Shown: positions 23,045 through 34,380 of the stretch, one piece after another
Layout of the letters: every line of letters begins with the position of its first letter
Position numbering within the stretch: the first letter of the stretch is position 1
DNA from: Neckera pumila
Taxonomy: Eukaryota; Streptophyta; Bryopsida; Hypnales; Neckeraceae
NCBI GenBank assembly: GCA_963969595.1
Contig: OZ018416.1
Coordinates: 5,100,065 to 5,164,064, forward strand
Direction of reading: 5' to 3'
DNA: 64,000 nt
Position numbers and translations under genes: made by a program
Notes under the pieces: model-generated
Databases searched by the model: none
What the model was told of the DNA's origin: nothing
Seen by the model: only the letters and a program-made list of their open reading frames with translations

Positions 23045-23973
23045 CCTCTAAAAGCCCACTGTCCCTTAGGGGGAGAAATGGGATTTTGGGCACGTACCTA
23101 CGGGCTGAATTTTTGTTGTGATTTTTTGAAACTTTTTGTAAAGATAGAAAAAATGTTAAGCATTGTGGGAATATAATTTTTTTTTTCAATTGATACTTGG
23201 GAAAAAAAGTGATGCCCAAATAAGCTCAAAACTACATTTAGGGGGGAGCCAAAATATATATATATATATATTTTTAATTTTAATTTTTTTTAATTTTTTT
23301 TTAATTTTTTTTTCTTATAGATTATATTTTTGTCTATCTGGAAAGCTTTTATTCATCTCATTTGGATTTGTTATGAGAAAGTTATGGACAATCTTGTTTT
23401 TTGAGCACTTAGATCATCTTCTTGAAAAAAATAACTTGTAGGATTCATTTTTGAATGCAATTTTTACAAATTTTCCAAAAAAAAGTTCCACAAGGTTGAG
23501 TTTTTTTGCTAGAACAAGCTCACCATGAGGAATAGTGTTTTTTAATTCCATATAAAAGATATTAGATTTTCCTTCTATCTTGTACCTACTTCTACTTAAG
23601 ATGTTTTTAATAATGAAAATTAGGTTTTTTGGATTGATTTTTTTTTTATAGACTCTCAACTCAATTCTCCACTATAAAGATTTAAAGCTCAAAACTCTGT
23701 AGTGCAAAAATTTAAAGTTAATAATGTTCAAAGTCAAAAAATCTAGTCCCACAATGTGTTGAAAAACTTGTTTTTTTCACTTTAAATGCATATATCTTGC
23801 AATCCGTGTGGTCAAAAATTCTGAAATTTTTTCCACATTGAAATACTAGTTAGGTATAAGATCCTATAGTTAGATGTGCAAAAAAAACAATTTTCAAATT
23901 TTTTTACTCAATGCTATATAAATGGCAATTTTGAATGTTTTTTGGCAGAGAAAAGGCCTTGATCCTTTAGGGG
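23045..23973 (+). mobile_element. TTAA-family element (subfamily I), complete
   Basis: It begins CCTCTAAAAGCCCACTG and ends TCCTTTAGGGG, with TTAA on both sides (23041-23044 and 23974-23977). It is 929 bp, AT-rich and non-coding, and includes a short (TA)n run at about 23255-23270. Confidence 0.78.
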
Positions 23974-24098
23974 TTAAACACAGATATCTTGCAATCTGTG
24001 CGGTCAATATTTTTGAAGTTTTTTCCACACATTTTCAGGTGTAAGATCCTACAGTTAGATGTGAAGAAAAAACATTTTAAAATTTTTCTTACTCTTTG

Positions 24099-25282
24099 CA
24101 CTAGTAGAAAATTTAGTGACCAAATCAACAAAATTCAACAAAAAAGTGTTGATTTTTTTTGTTAATTTGGACAAGTTCATTTGGGTACTTGTGAACAATA
24201 AAGTGCTGATTTTTTTGTTGATTTGGTCAGTTCAAGAATGAGAAAAAAATAAAGATGTAAAGGAAACTTGACCATACAGAAATTGACACATAACAATTGC
24301 CACATCATCACAAAAGTGCCACCTTGGCAATTCAAACCAATGGGGAGCCTCCACCTAGACAAGCCACCACCTAAGCTAGTCACACCAATACGGAACCGCC
24401 ACCTAGGCATGCGGGCACCTAAGCAAGGGGTGCCGATGGGGTTTGAACCTTGCACCCCTTGCTTATAGTACAAGGCCTTTATCAACACACCAAACATCTA
24501 TGTACATGTACACATGTGAGTTTCCGTTTTTATTTATTTATTTATTGCTAGTTAAATTCAGTGTTTTTCAAACTCAGCAGACTTTATAGGCCATTTAGGC
24601 ATAGTAAAACAACTTTTTTCAAAAAACTTTCAACTAACAAAAGTTGCAAAATCAAGTTTACTCTTACCTCAAAAACTTCTTTTGCAATTCGGAATCTCCA
24701 ATCAAAAGTTATGGACAAAATTTAGAGAGGGGTTGGAATGGACATTCTTTTTAACATTTTAAAACACCCTCTCTAAATTTTGTCTATAACTTTTGACTGG
24801 AGATTCTGAATTGCAAAAGAATTTTTGGAGGTAAGAGTAAACTTGATTTTGCAACTTTTATTATTTGAAAGTTTTTTGAATAAAAGTTGTTTTCCTATGC
24901 CTAAATGGCCTCTAAAGTCTGCTGATTTTAGTAAATACCGAATCGTGAATGATTAAGTTCCAAGAAAACAAACAAATTGTATATAGAATACTAACCATGG
25001 TGATTTAAACATTTTTCAAATGAAAAAATTTACTTGAGATTCTTGTAAGTCAAAAGGAACAAAAAAGTGTTAATTTTTTTAGTTGAAGTATCCAAATCAA
25101 CAAAAAAGTGTTGATTTTTTTGCTACTTTAGAATTGAAGTATTTGAATCAACAAAAAAAAGTGTTGATTTTGTTAATGTGTACCAAAATCAACAAATAAC
25201 TGTTACAATGGACAATTTAGTATCCAATTCAACAAAAAATTGTTGATGATTTGTTGATTTGGACACTGTTTTTCTACTAGTG
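24099..25282. mobile_element. Non-autonomous CACTA (En/Spm-type) element, 1184 bp
   Basis: The termini CACTAGTAGAAAA and TTTTCTACTAGTG are perfect and are flanked by TTG on both sides (24096-24098 and 25283-25285), the 3-bp duplication expected for CACTA elements. Subterminal regions carry many 'aatcaacaaaaaagtgttga' repeats in both orientations. The middle holds a 352-bp inverted repeat. No transposase is encoded. The flanks rejoin into uninterrupted subfamily I sequence ('ctctttgctata'). Confidence 0.88.
24574..24925. repeat. 352-bp inverted repeat inside the CACTA element
   Basis: The arms 24574-24731 and 24767-24925 (about 158 bp each) are complementary apart from scattered mismatches and small gaps, around a spacer of about 35 bases. 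A transcript across it would form a long hairpin. Confidence 0.8.
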
Positions 25283-25559
25283 TTGCTATAAAAGTGACAA
25301 TTTTGGGTGTTTTTTGGAAGAAAAAGAAAAGGCCTTGGGCCTTTAGGGGTTAAACAATCCCCGGTGGGTTACCAAATTTATAAAATACTGAATTAACAAA
25401 ACTGTAAATACTTTGCATGAGCATCTGACTCATAAAGCTAGTTTACTATCTTTAAAGCTGGTTTATTACCTTTAAAGCTGCTTTATTACCTTTCAGGCTA
25501 CTTTATTACCTTAGCAAACCATATGGGATTCTTATGGACACAGACAGCATATCAAATAT

Positions 25560-25825
25560 GCAGGACGTTAAATCGTGCCATCCTTTGTGGGCCCTGCGGG
25601 CCAAATTTACCCCGGGGAAAACGCTGAAATTTTTTATTTGCCACAAGTTTATTTATTTTCAAAATCTGAATTCATATTTGCAATCAGAGGCCCCAAATTA
25701 GCTAGGGGGGCTAGTAAGTATCCCTAGACACGGCTCAAATATAGGGGGCTTTTATTTACTTTTACCCTCGTGAAACAAATTTACCCTGTTGGACCCACAA
25801 AGGATGGCACGATTTAACGTTTTTC
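25560..25825. mobile_element. Mutator-like MITE, 266 bp, 9-bp duplication
   Basis: The ends share the perfect block ACGTTAAATCGTGCCATCC, continuing into TTTGTGGG, after five unmatched outer bases. The direct repeat ATCAAATAT flanks both sides (25551-25559 and 25826-25834). A 9-bp duplication is typical of Mutator-like elements. It is non-coding. A related degenerate copy lies at 17900-18120 and another possibly at 28150-28385. Confidence 0.75.
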
Positions 25826-26282
25826 ATCAAATATTTTATGGAAAGGCACTCACTACAGTACATTTATTTTCTGTATGTACTGTTGCTTGTGTTGCAGTCA
25901 TGAATGAGACACCATGTGGGTGGAGATCCTTTTGTCCGGCTTCTCACCCACCCTAAGTTAGTGACCCTACTGCTTCTTCGCTGCTTTGTTGACAAACGGG
26001 GCTCCGTCCTTGGGACCTCCCTCCCATTGAAATTCGAAGCTTCCCTGACTGAGTTCCCTCTGTCCCTGCTCATGTAAGTTAAGTTACTTACGGACTCTTT
26101 GTTAGCATGTTCTTTTGTATCATTCCTCGGGGTGGATCCAAAGTCGGCAATTCGCATGAGGAATTCCGTCCATGTCCTACTGTGTGACTTGACGGCCATG
26201 CCGTAGAAATTGTCTATAAGGTAACTACACCTAAAATCGCACAAATAAGCAATTTCAGGATGGTTCCCATGGGGGATGTTAA

Positions 26283-28143
26283 CCCCTGAAGGTTTTTACT
26301 ATGTTTTTCATCAAAAAAATGCTCCCAGACTGCCATTTCTAATACAAGTACCAAATTTTTAGAAAAAAAACATTTTTGAACAGATGTAATTGTAAGATCT
26401 TGTAGTAAACTGGTTTGAGAAAATGTGGAGAATATTTCAGATTTTTTCACATTGTAGATAGCAAGATACTAGTGTTGGAATTGAGAAAATTTCTTTTTTT
26501 GTCCATGCAAAAAAAACGGGCAGCTGCACTTCACAAGGTCACATTTGTATGACAAAATGTCCAAAATGGTGGTTACTCTTTGGATTCAGTTTTGAAGTCA
26601 AGTTGGCTATATGCTTGAAAAACTTATTATCATTTGGAATTGTACAATATATGTAGGAAAAAAATAGTAAGTAGAAAGAAGTAGAGAATGAATCAAAATA
26701 TGAAATTGTTAATAATTTAATTATGGAATTGAAAAATGCCAATCCCAATGGTTGTAATGTCGTCATAAACAAAATTCACCTAATGTATTTTTTTTTTTTT
26801 CAAAAATATCAAAAAGTGAGTTAAATAAAGGACTTCAAAGTTTATTTTAGAGTAGAGACTCCATAACTACCCGCAAACCAAAACTCCTCATAATTTTCTT
26901 CTCATTAATCAAAATGGAATGATTCAAAGCTTTCCATGTATATATAAATCTAAAGAATCAATTTCAATTTATTTATTTTTAATTCCTAAAGGATCATTGT
27001 TCCTTTGGGGGATAGATGGGATTTCGGGCAGGTACCTACGGGCTGAATTTTTGTTGTGATTTTCTGAAACTTTTTTTGTAGATAGAAAAATTGATAAGCT
27101 TTGTGAGGATATAATTTTTATTTCAATCAGTGCCCAGGAACAAAAGTTATGCCCCAATAAGGTCAAAACAGGGGAGAGGGGGTAGCAAAAAAATTTTGCA
27201 AAAAATTTAATTTAATTTTTTAAATTTCTTTTCCTTATAGATTATATTTTTGTCTATTTGGAAAGCTTTGATTCATTTCATTTGGATTTTGTATGAGAAA
27301 GTTATGGACAATCTTGTTTTTTGGACAATTAGAGCATCTTCTTGAAAAAAATAACTTGTAGGATTTATTTTGGAATGCAATTTTTGCAATTTTTCAAAAA
27401 AAAAGTTCCACATGGTTTACTTTTTTTTCCTAGAACAATTTCGCCATTGGGATTAGTGAATTTTAATTCCATCTAAAAGATATTAATATTTAAATTTTCC
27501 TTCAATCTTGTGCCTACTTCTATGTAACAATTTTTTTAAGAATGAAAATTAAGTTTTTTTTATTTTATTTTTTTTTCCTAGACTCTCAACTAAATTCTCC
27601 ACTATAAAGATTTAAAGCTCAAAACTCTATAGTGCTAAAAATTTAAGTTAAAAATGTTCAAAGTCAAAAAATCTAGTCCCGCAATGTGCTGAAAAACTTG
27701 TTTTTTTCACTTCAGACGCAGATATCTTGCAATATGTGCAGTCAAAAATTCTAAAAAATTTTCCACACATTCTCATATTAGTTAGGTATAAGATACTATG
27801 GTTAGATGTGCAAAAAAAACATTTTTCAATGTTTTTTGCTCTTTGCTCTAGAAATGGCAGTTTTGAGAGTTTTTTGGCAGAAAAAAGGTCTTGGTCCTTT
27901 AGGAATTAAAATGATTTTTTAAGAAAATTTTGAGCTAAGCATTGAAAATCACATATCATACAATATCTTTTTAATCATGTAGTCAAAATTTATGAAAAGT
28001 GTTGGGCCTTAAATCTACCCCTCGAGAAAATGTTGTGCTCGATGTTGGGTAAAAATTTCAAAGAATAAAAATAAAACCTCCATTCATAGTGAGCAGCCCA
28101 AAATCCCTATGTTGCCAAAAAATAGTGTTTGGGTATTTAAGGG
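26283..28143 (+). mobile_element. TTAA-family element (subfamily II) carrying a nested subfamily I copy
   Basis: It begins CCCCTGAAGG after TTAA (26279-26282) and ends 'atttaaggg' before TTGA. Removing 26983-27905 leaves about 0.94 kb colinear with 10376-11291. Confidence 0.68.
26983..27905 (+). mobile_element. TTAA-family element (subfamily I) nested in a subfamily II copy
   Basis: It starts TTCCTAAAGGATCATTG and ends GGTCCTTTAGGAA, with TTAA on both sides (26979-26982 and 27906-27909). The host sequence without the insertion is seen at about 11041-11060. Length is 923 bp. Confidence 0.78.
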
Positions 28144-28631
28144 TTGAACCCATGGGACTAGCAAGGTGGATTTATCTCAAAGAAAAATGTAGGAATTTTT
28201 CATTTGTCATAAATGGTTCTCTTTGCATATTCTCAGTTTATATTTGCAATTAGAGACTCCAAATTAGCTAGGAGAGGTCTATAATATACCCTAGACACAC
28301 AACACAAAATAAGAGGCTTCCTTTTTACTTTAATCTCAAAAAACACAAAATTTATCCTACTAGTCCACTTTGTAGGATGGATTTAATGTTCATTATTATA
28401 TTGAAATGACCTTTTTGTGAGGTCTTCTTGGTTGGTTGTCAAAAGGGGATTCTATATTATCTTAGAAATCAATGCATTTTTTGGACACTGTATAGATAAA
28501 CTATGAATTTCCAAAGTATTGAAAATAGTGGGAGTATGTTTTAAGCAAGAATATGTAGTGGTCAATTTTAGAAAGTAGGCGAAATTAGGTGTAGGTACCT
28601 TGTAGTGAAGAAGTGTCACCTACTTACTTAA

Positions 28632-29540
28632 CTCCTAAAGGCCCAAAGCCCCCTTGGACACTTGGGATTTTAGATAGGCTCGTGCGACCTGAAATTTTGA
28701 CTTGATTTTTTGAAACCTTTTTTGAAGATAGGAAACCACATTAGCTTTCTAAAAATATAATTTTTTTAATTGGTGCCCGGGAGCAAAAGTATGCTACCCA
28801 AAGTCAAAAAAGCAATTCGCCGGGCAAAAAAAAAACACTTGAAAAAAATGTTTTTTTCTTAAATTTTTTTTCTCAAAGATCCTTTTTTTGTCTACATTTA
28901 ATGCTTTGAATCATTCTATTTGGACTCAGAACGAGAAAGTTATGGACAATCTTGTTTTTTGGGCAATTTAAAGATCTTAAAAGAAAAACACTTATAGACT
29001 TCATTTTTGAATGAAATTTTCAAATTTTTTCAATTTTCTTTTTTTGACAACATTAAATTTGTTAGCAAGAACAATCCCGCCGTTGGGATTATGGTGTTTT
29101 AATTCCACCAAAGAACTATTAACGATTTAGTGTTTTGTTCAATTTTGAACCTATTTCTACTTAACAATTTTTTTGTATGTGAAAATAAAGTTTTGACATT
29201 CTGAATTTTTTTCCTCCAACTCTCAACTCAAATGTTCAACATAAAATTTTTTAATTTTGTGGTGTGTAGTGCAAAAATAATCCACAAACGGCTATCAAAG
29301 TCATTTGAAATTGCAGGCCACAGTTCAAAAAAAAATCTTTTTCCAACTTCAAATGCTAATATCTTCCAATCCGTGCGGTCAAACTTCATAAAATTTTTAG
29401 CGCATGATCTAAGACAAGTGAAGGACAAGATCCTACGGTTAGATTCTAAAATTTAAAAAAAATTGGTTTAGGTAGTGATTGCAACAAAATTGACAGTTTT
29501 CAATGGTTTTGGACCCATAAAATGTCTTGGCCTTTAGGGG
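28632..29540 (+). mobile_element. TTAA-family element (subfamily I), complete
   Basis: It begins CTCCTAAAGGCCCAAAG after TTAA (28628-28631) and ends GGCCTTTAGGGG before TTAC. Length is 909 bp, with no coding frame. Confidence 0.75.
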
Positions 29541-30676
29541 TTACATACATACATATTGATTATGCTAAATATGCTAGATTGCAATCAGTATGGGATTAAC
29601 AACCATATCCATTTCATGTATCTGTATCAAAGTTTTTTTTGTTCTTTCATGTTGTTGTTTTTATTTTGAGGTGAGTTGGTGAATCAGATGTTTTATTTTT
29701 ACTTTTTTTTTTTTTTTTTTTAATTCAGCTTGGGAGCAAGGAAAGGACGTTTCTTTTCAAGGGATAGCGCCCTAGATATTTGCACCAATAATTTCAGTAA
29801 TGTATTCCTATGTTTGGAAGATGGAACCAAATTCAATTTTCAAATTTTCAAATTCAAATTCAAATTCAAGTTTGGGGGAGAATCTTTAACTTCAAGAGTT
29901 AAAGTTGTGAAAAATTGGAGTGTACAAATTCAACCATTGAAGTTGTAGAAACACAAGGTGAATATGAAGTTGGACTCAAAGTATATCTCTAAATAAGTTA
30001 GTTTGTAATTTGAAGGAATTGTACATATATATGGAGTACATGATTATTCTTCATTGTGCATGAAAGCACATTCAATCCAACTCACATGATGAACTTATTC
30101 ACTGTGGTCAATATTGAAGTCATTTGCGTAAAAAAAACACATCATTCCTAATGTGATCATTTTTTTTTTGCATATTTGAGGCTCAAAACGCAAAGGGAAA
30201 CGTGGAGATTTCAGTCTGTAGCTTTGCTTTCGATATTTCCACAAGTCATGCAGGTCCGTAGTCCGTACAAGCCAGGGTAGAGATTGAAATTCCTGTAAGC
30301 TAGTCTAATAAGAGTGCGTACTTTCACAAAGTTGTTGTGGCAGCAACTGGTACAGCACCATGAAAGTCGGAGGAGGTCTGTGTGATTTACTTGAGGTGGG
30401 CACTTCCAAAATGCGCCACTAACCCTAAACCACCATCTTTCTCCTTTTTTTTTTTTTTTTTTTTCTTTTTAAAAATAAAAAATAAATCACCATCTTTCAC
30501 TCTGTATACCTCCAAAAATGTGTCACTGACCCTAAACCACCATCTTTCACTCTGTGATCAGTCTAATGACAATAGTAACTGGGCACAGTAGCAAAAAGTG
30601 GTCATTTGGGGGATGCTCTTACCGATTCTACTGATTCTGGATCATCAAGTCAATGGGAATGGACAGGCACTAACTA
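29541..30676. other. Intergenic stretch without recognised genes
   Basis: It contains a long T run (about 29701-29722), an (AAATTC)n-like patch near 29840-29870, a second T run near 30446-30466 and a Harbinger-like right end (GGGGGATGCTC followed by TTA) near 30607-30621 whose partner is unclear. Sequence after 'tttgggggagaat' (29871) looks purine-rich, but no LTR pair could be found. Confidence 0.4.
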
Positions 30677-30813
30677 AGGTAGTATGCTCTTAAAGCGACC
30701 ATTTAAGCCTACCTAACTCATCATTGACAGTAGAACATACTTCAAGCAACATGTCAATCCTTCCTAGATAGGGGTCGCAATTAGAACACAGTTAGTTTTA
30801 GGTGTAGTTACCT
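30677..30813. mobile_element. TA-flanked MITE, 137 bp
   Basis: Ends AGGTAGTATGC and GGTGTAGTTACCT are flanked by TA (30675-30676 and 30814-30815). It is a shortened member, with the 'agcgaccatttaagcc' block near the left end. Confidence 0.65.
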
Positions 30814-31118
30814 TAACTGATGGGCACTTCCGCCCGTTGCTTTCTGTAGTCAACCTCTGTCAACATACCTGTTGCTTCAATTGTATGGCTCTTCAAATGT
30901 AAATTGTAAGGAGCACGGCAAAAATCGTACATGGTCCCAAAAGAGGACTGGATGAGATTAGTATTGGACTTGGAGGACGCAAATTAGCAAGACCAGAATT
31001 TGAAGGTAGATGTTGAAGAAGCTTAAATGGAACTTCCAAGGTGATGAGTAAAGTCCTGGAGCACTGATGCTGCCGGCAATCCTCAACAATTATTACAACT
31101 CCTCATTCATTTCGAGTA

Positions 31119-31795
31119 GGGGGAGGCAACCCATTTCTGATCACTTAAGGAATTACGCATATCTAAGATGGGTACACCCAAAACCGCCACAAATTGGTAC
31201 TGTGCTTAGTTACTGTTACTAGGCTGGTCAAATTTTCATATTGCCTTGTTGGCAAGTGAAAGGAGGTTCCAACGCACCAAAAAATGTAGCATTTGGATAC
31301 TATATGCAAAAGTTATTAAGGAACAAAGTTTGGTCCTAAAAGCGTTTCTTCCACATAGGTACAGAGCTGATTTTGGAGATGTTCAGAGAGTATAGATGGC
31401 GGTTTAAGGTCAGTGGCGCATTTGGGTGTACCCACCTTATAGGGTGGATTTCTTCAGTGGGGGATTTTTCCTGGGTGCCAAAATAGAGTTTGGAAGGTTT
31501 CCATAATTTTTCAGATTTTTATTTCTCAAAATGTATAAATTACTATAAATTTTTTGGTTGAAGATTTTGTTTGACCCATTGTGGTCCTAGAGACTTTCCT
31601 ATTTTCAACCAAGGGCTAGTTGCAAAATCAGCCAAGGGATGGTTGCAATATTGAGAGTCTTGGAGGCAATCCTAATTTGCCACAACTGTCTCGGGAATCA
31701 TGCCATAATTAATCCTTGCTCATCTCCTCCTCCACGGAAAGAAAATAGCATATATGGTCACAATGGGGTGTTGATCAGGACTAGATTGCCTCCCC
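31119..31795. mobile_element. TA-flanked element with GGGGGAGGCAACC termini and a nested relative
   Basis: The ends GGGGGAGGCAACCCATT and GATTGCCTCCCC are mirrored and flanked by TA (31117-31118 and 31796-31797). The right TA is shared with the next element. A second TA-flanked element sits inside at 31166-31437. Confidence 0.65.
31166..31437. mobile_element. TA-flanked MITE, 272 bp, AGATGGGTACACCC termini
   Basis: The ends AGATGGGTACACCCAAA and TTTGGGTGTACCCACCT are bounded by TA (31164-31165 and 31438-31439). Subterminal 'accgccac' is mirrored by 'ggcggttt'. It is non-coding and nested within 31119-31795. Confidence 0.75.
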
Positions 31796-31797
31796 TA

Positions 31798-32063
31798 AGG
31801 TAACTACACCGTAAATCACACAGTTAAGCAATTCAACATGGTTCCCACTATTATATTGGGAAACTTTTTGTGGGGTCCTGTTGGTAGTGAATGAGGGATT
31901 GTAGATTCTCTTAGAATGAAATTTTTAGACACTGTGCGAGTAAACTACAAATTTTCAAAGTACTGAAAATAGGTATTCCTAAAAGCAATCATAGATTCTC
32001 ATGAATAGTGGGAGTACATTTTAGGCAAGAATTTGTAGTGTGAGATTTTAGATGTAGTTACCT
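31798..32063. mobile_element. TA-flanked MITE, AGGTAACTACACC family, 266 bp
   Basis: Termini AGGTAACTACACC and GATGTAGTTACCT are bounded by TA (31796-31797 and 32064-32065). The interior matches 955-1247 and 22744-23024. It abuts the preceding element, with a single TA between them. Confidence 0.8.
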
Positions 32064-32466
32064 TACAGCAGAACCTTCCTAAATCGACCCCCCATAAGCA
32101 AATAAACCTCTGTAAGGTGATCTTGTTAGACTGGTCCTGGGCTTGTCCCCATAACAAAGGTTATGACTAAAAATGACCCTCTATAAGCAAATAAACCTCT
32201 CTAATTGATCTTGTCAGACCGGCCCCATACCTATCAGTTTAGAGAGGTTCTACTATATTTGAGAACATTTCCAACAACACAACATTTACAAAGGCAATGG
32301 CCAGTAGCCAAACCACTAGCTTCAATAAAATTGATCTATGCATGGCACAATGGAAAATTGGGAATACCGTAGTTTTTGTGAAGTGGTTCATATTAATGAT
32401 GCAAGATGCAAGTGGTTGTGCAACTTAGGAGGGACAATGAATTAGTTAGAATTTTTTTAATTAAGT

Positions 32467-32590
32467 AATAAATTAATTTTAACAAATGAAACAGAATTTC
32501 ATTGCAAAGGCAAGGTACAAGATCCCCAGCCACAAGTGGCATGGCAAGAAGACAAAACAAATACAAGAAGATGACAAAGACAGACAATTA
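32467..32590 (-). mobile_element. LINE 3'-end fragment, antisense
   Basis: On the minus strand it reads through 'ccacttgtggctgg' and 'tttgcaatgaaattctgttt' to a short A/T-rich tail. The possible duplication AATTAAGT occurs on both sides (about 32457-32466 and 32586-32593). It is 5'-truncated with no coding domain. Confidence 0.65.
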
Positions 32591-32854
32591 AGTCAAAATT
32601 TTCAAAGGTGAAGGTTGTAGGAGTCTGTAAGTGTAACTTTGGTGAATCTTACAATCATCACATGGACACCAAGAAAAAATATGGTCAAAGTAATCTCCAA
32701 GCAGGAGGCTACATTGAAAGCAATTTATTATAAACTGTCTTTGTACAAAATTGTCCATGACTTTGAAAATGAATCCAATTATTACCCAAAATAATCCCTA
32801 ATTCCACATTATTGTTGCCCTTAGGGTATTTACTAGTTTGGATACTCTACTTAA

Positions 32855-33293
32855 CCCCTAAAATTTCATGACTATGTTTTCACCCAAACCGCTCAAGCAT
32901 TGCCATTTTTAGTACAAGTACCCAATTTTTGAAAAGAACAAAATTTGACACATGAAATTGTAGGATCTTGTAGTATGCTGACTTGAGAACTTATGGCAAA
33001 ATTTTTGGAAATTTCCACCGCGTGGATTCCAAGATATAAGCATTCAAATTCACAGAAACCATTTTTTGGGCCCTGCAAAAAACAGGGCAGTAGCACTTCT
33101 CAAGCTCAATTTTTGATGAAAAAATGTCCAAAATGATGGTAATTTTGTAGATTCTTTTTCCTAGATAAGTTGGCTACATGCTTGAAAACATTACAAAAAA
33201 TTTTAGGCCTCAACAAGACTACCAGTGCGTGATTTTCGGCACTTGCGGGGTGCAATTACAGAAAACTAAAAAAAGTTCAAAACTTGAAAAAAT

Positions 33294-33324
<31 letters not shown>

Positions 33325-34376
33325 AGTTTCAATCGAACGTGGCGTTGATGTAGAGCTGACAATGTTGACATTAGAGGAGATTCGGCCCCTAAGAGACTGC
33401 AAGTTCCCGAACTATGGGAACTCTGCAGGAATGTTGGGAAGCTGCCAAATGGCCAAGCTAATGTGGCCAAGCGACTGCCACGTCATATTTTTTGTTTTTT
33501 ATTTTTTATTTTATTTTTATTTTTTTAATTAAGTATTCTCTTAACATTATAATAACTTTTTCTATTCTTTTCTTTTAATATATTTTTTTCTGACAGCACT
33601 GTGCTATTTTCAGCATCGGGAACAACCTTGAAACGGTCTTCCGGAGGCTCAGATCTCCTCTAATGCGGGGTCGCATTGCGACCACATTACATTTCAAATT
33701 TTCAATTTTTTTTTTTCATAATTGCACCACGGAGGTGCAAGGCTAGCGACCTTTTTGAGGGCTGAAATTTTCCTAATGAATTTCACTTCATTTGGAATTG
33801 TACAGTCAACATATATGAAAAAAATAGTAAGAAGATAGTAGTAGAAAATGATTCAAAATACAAAATTGTCAAGAATTTAATTATAGTTATAGTATTGAAA
33901 AATGCTAATCCCGATGGTTGCAATGTTGTATTAAATAACCTACATCCTATGATTTTATTTTTTTTCACAAAATATTGAAAATTGAGTAAGACAAAGGACT
34001 TCAAAGTTTATTTTAGAATAGAAAATCCATAACTACCCGCAAACTAAAGATCTTCATAACTTTTGACTCATTGATCAAAATGGGATGATTTAAAGCTTTT
34101 TACATACATAACTCCAAAAAGTTAATTTCTGTTTTTTATTTTTGAAAAAACTGACTTTTTTTTATCTGCCCAAATTGCCCAGTTACAAAAAAAGTAACAT
34201 ATTAGGCCATAACTTTTGACTCACATTTCCAAATGTCATGAAATTTAGTGCATATGAAAGATATTCCTTGCGCCCACTTTCTATTAAAATTTCAGCCTAA
34301 AGTATGGAAATCTCTAGTCACATGTGCTTGCCAAAATTTCTATATAGCCAAAAAATGCATGCCAGTCCTTTAGGTG
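32855..34376 (+). mobile_element. TTAA-family element (subfamily II) with an internal insertion
   Basis: It begins CCCCTAAAATTTCATG and ends TCCTTTAGGTG, with TTAA on both sides (32851-32854 and 34377-34380). About 0.6 kb (33193-33785) interrupts the interior relative to 44910-45830. The right end of that insertion resembles the CATTAGGAAA-terminus element at 1283-1590. Confidence 0.72.
33293..33319. repeat. (AT)n microsatellite
   Basis: A simple AT array of about 27 bp within the insertion at 33193-33785. Confidence 0.9.
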
Positions 34377-34380
34377 TTAA

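Larger units (their letters stand above)
23978..25349 (+). mobile_element. Right part of a TTAA-family element split by a CACTA element
   Basis: Subfamily I right-end sequence (about 23978-24098) resumes after the CACTA insertion at 25283 and finishes GGGCCTTTAGGGG before TTAA (25350-25353). The left part of this copy is missing or replaced by the adjoining complete copy. Confidence 0.6.
26221..28603. mobile_element. TA-flanked MITE exploded by nested insertions
   Basis: The left end AGGTAACTACACC (TA at 26219-26220) and the right end GGTGTAGGTACC (about 28590-28603) belong to the 281-293 bp AGGTAACTGCACC family. They are now 2.3 kb apart because of the insertion at 26283-28143 and a further element at about 28150-28385. 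The rejoined interior (about 26221-26275 plus 28386-28603) follows the order of the copies at 955 and 22744. Confidence 0.65.

Noticed and set aside
24177..24497. 106-codon minus frame inside the CACTA element
   Set aside because: It has no similarity to CACTA transposase (TNP2/TNPA) motifs and overlaps the tRNA-like segment. Probably non-coding.
29871..30130. Possible LTR retrotransposon 3' end (purine-rich 'gggggagaat')
   Set aside because: No second LTR, no primer-binding site and no gag-pol remnant was found in the window.
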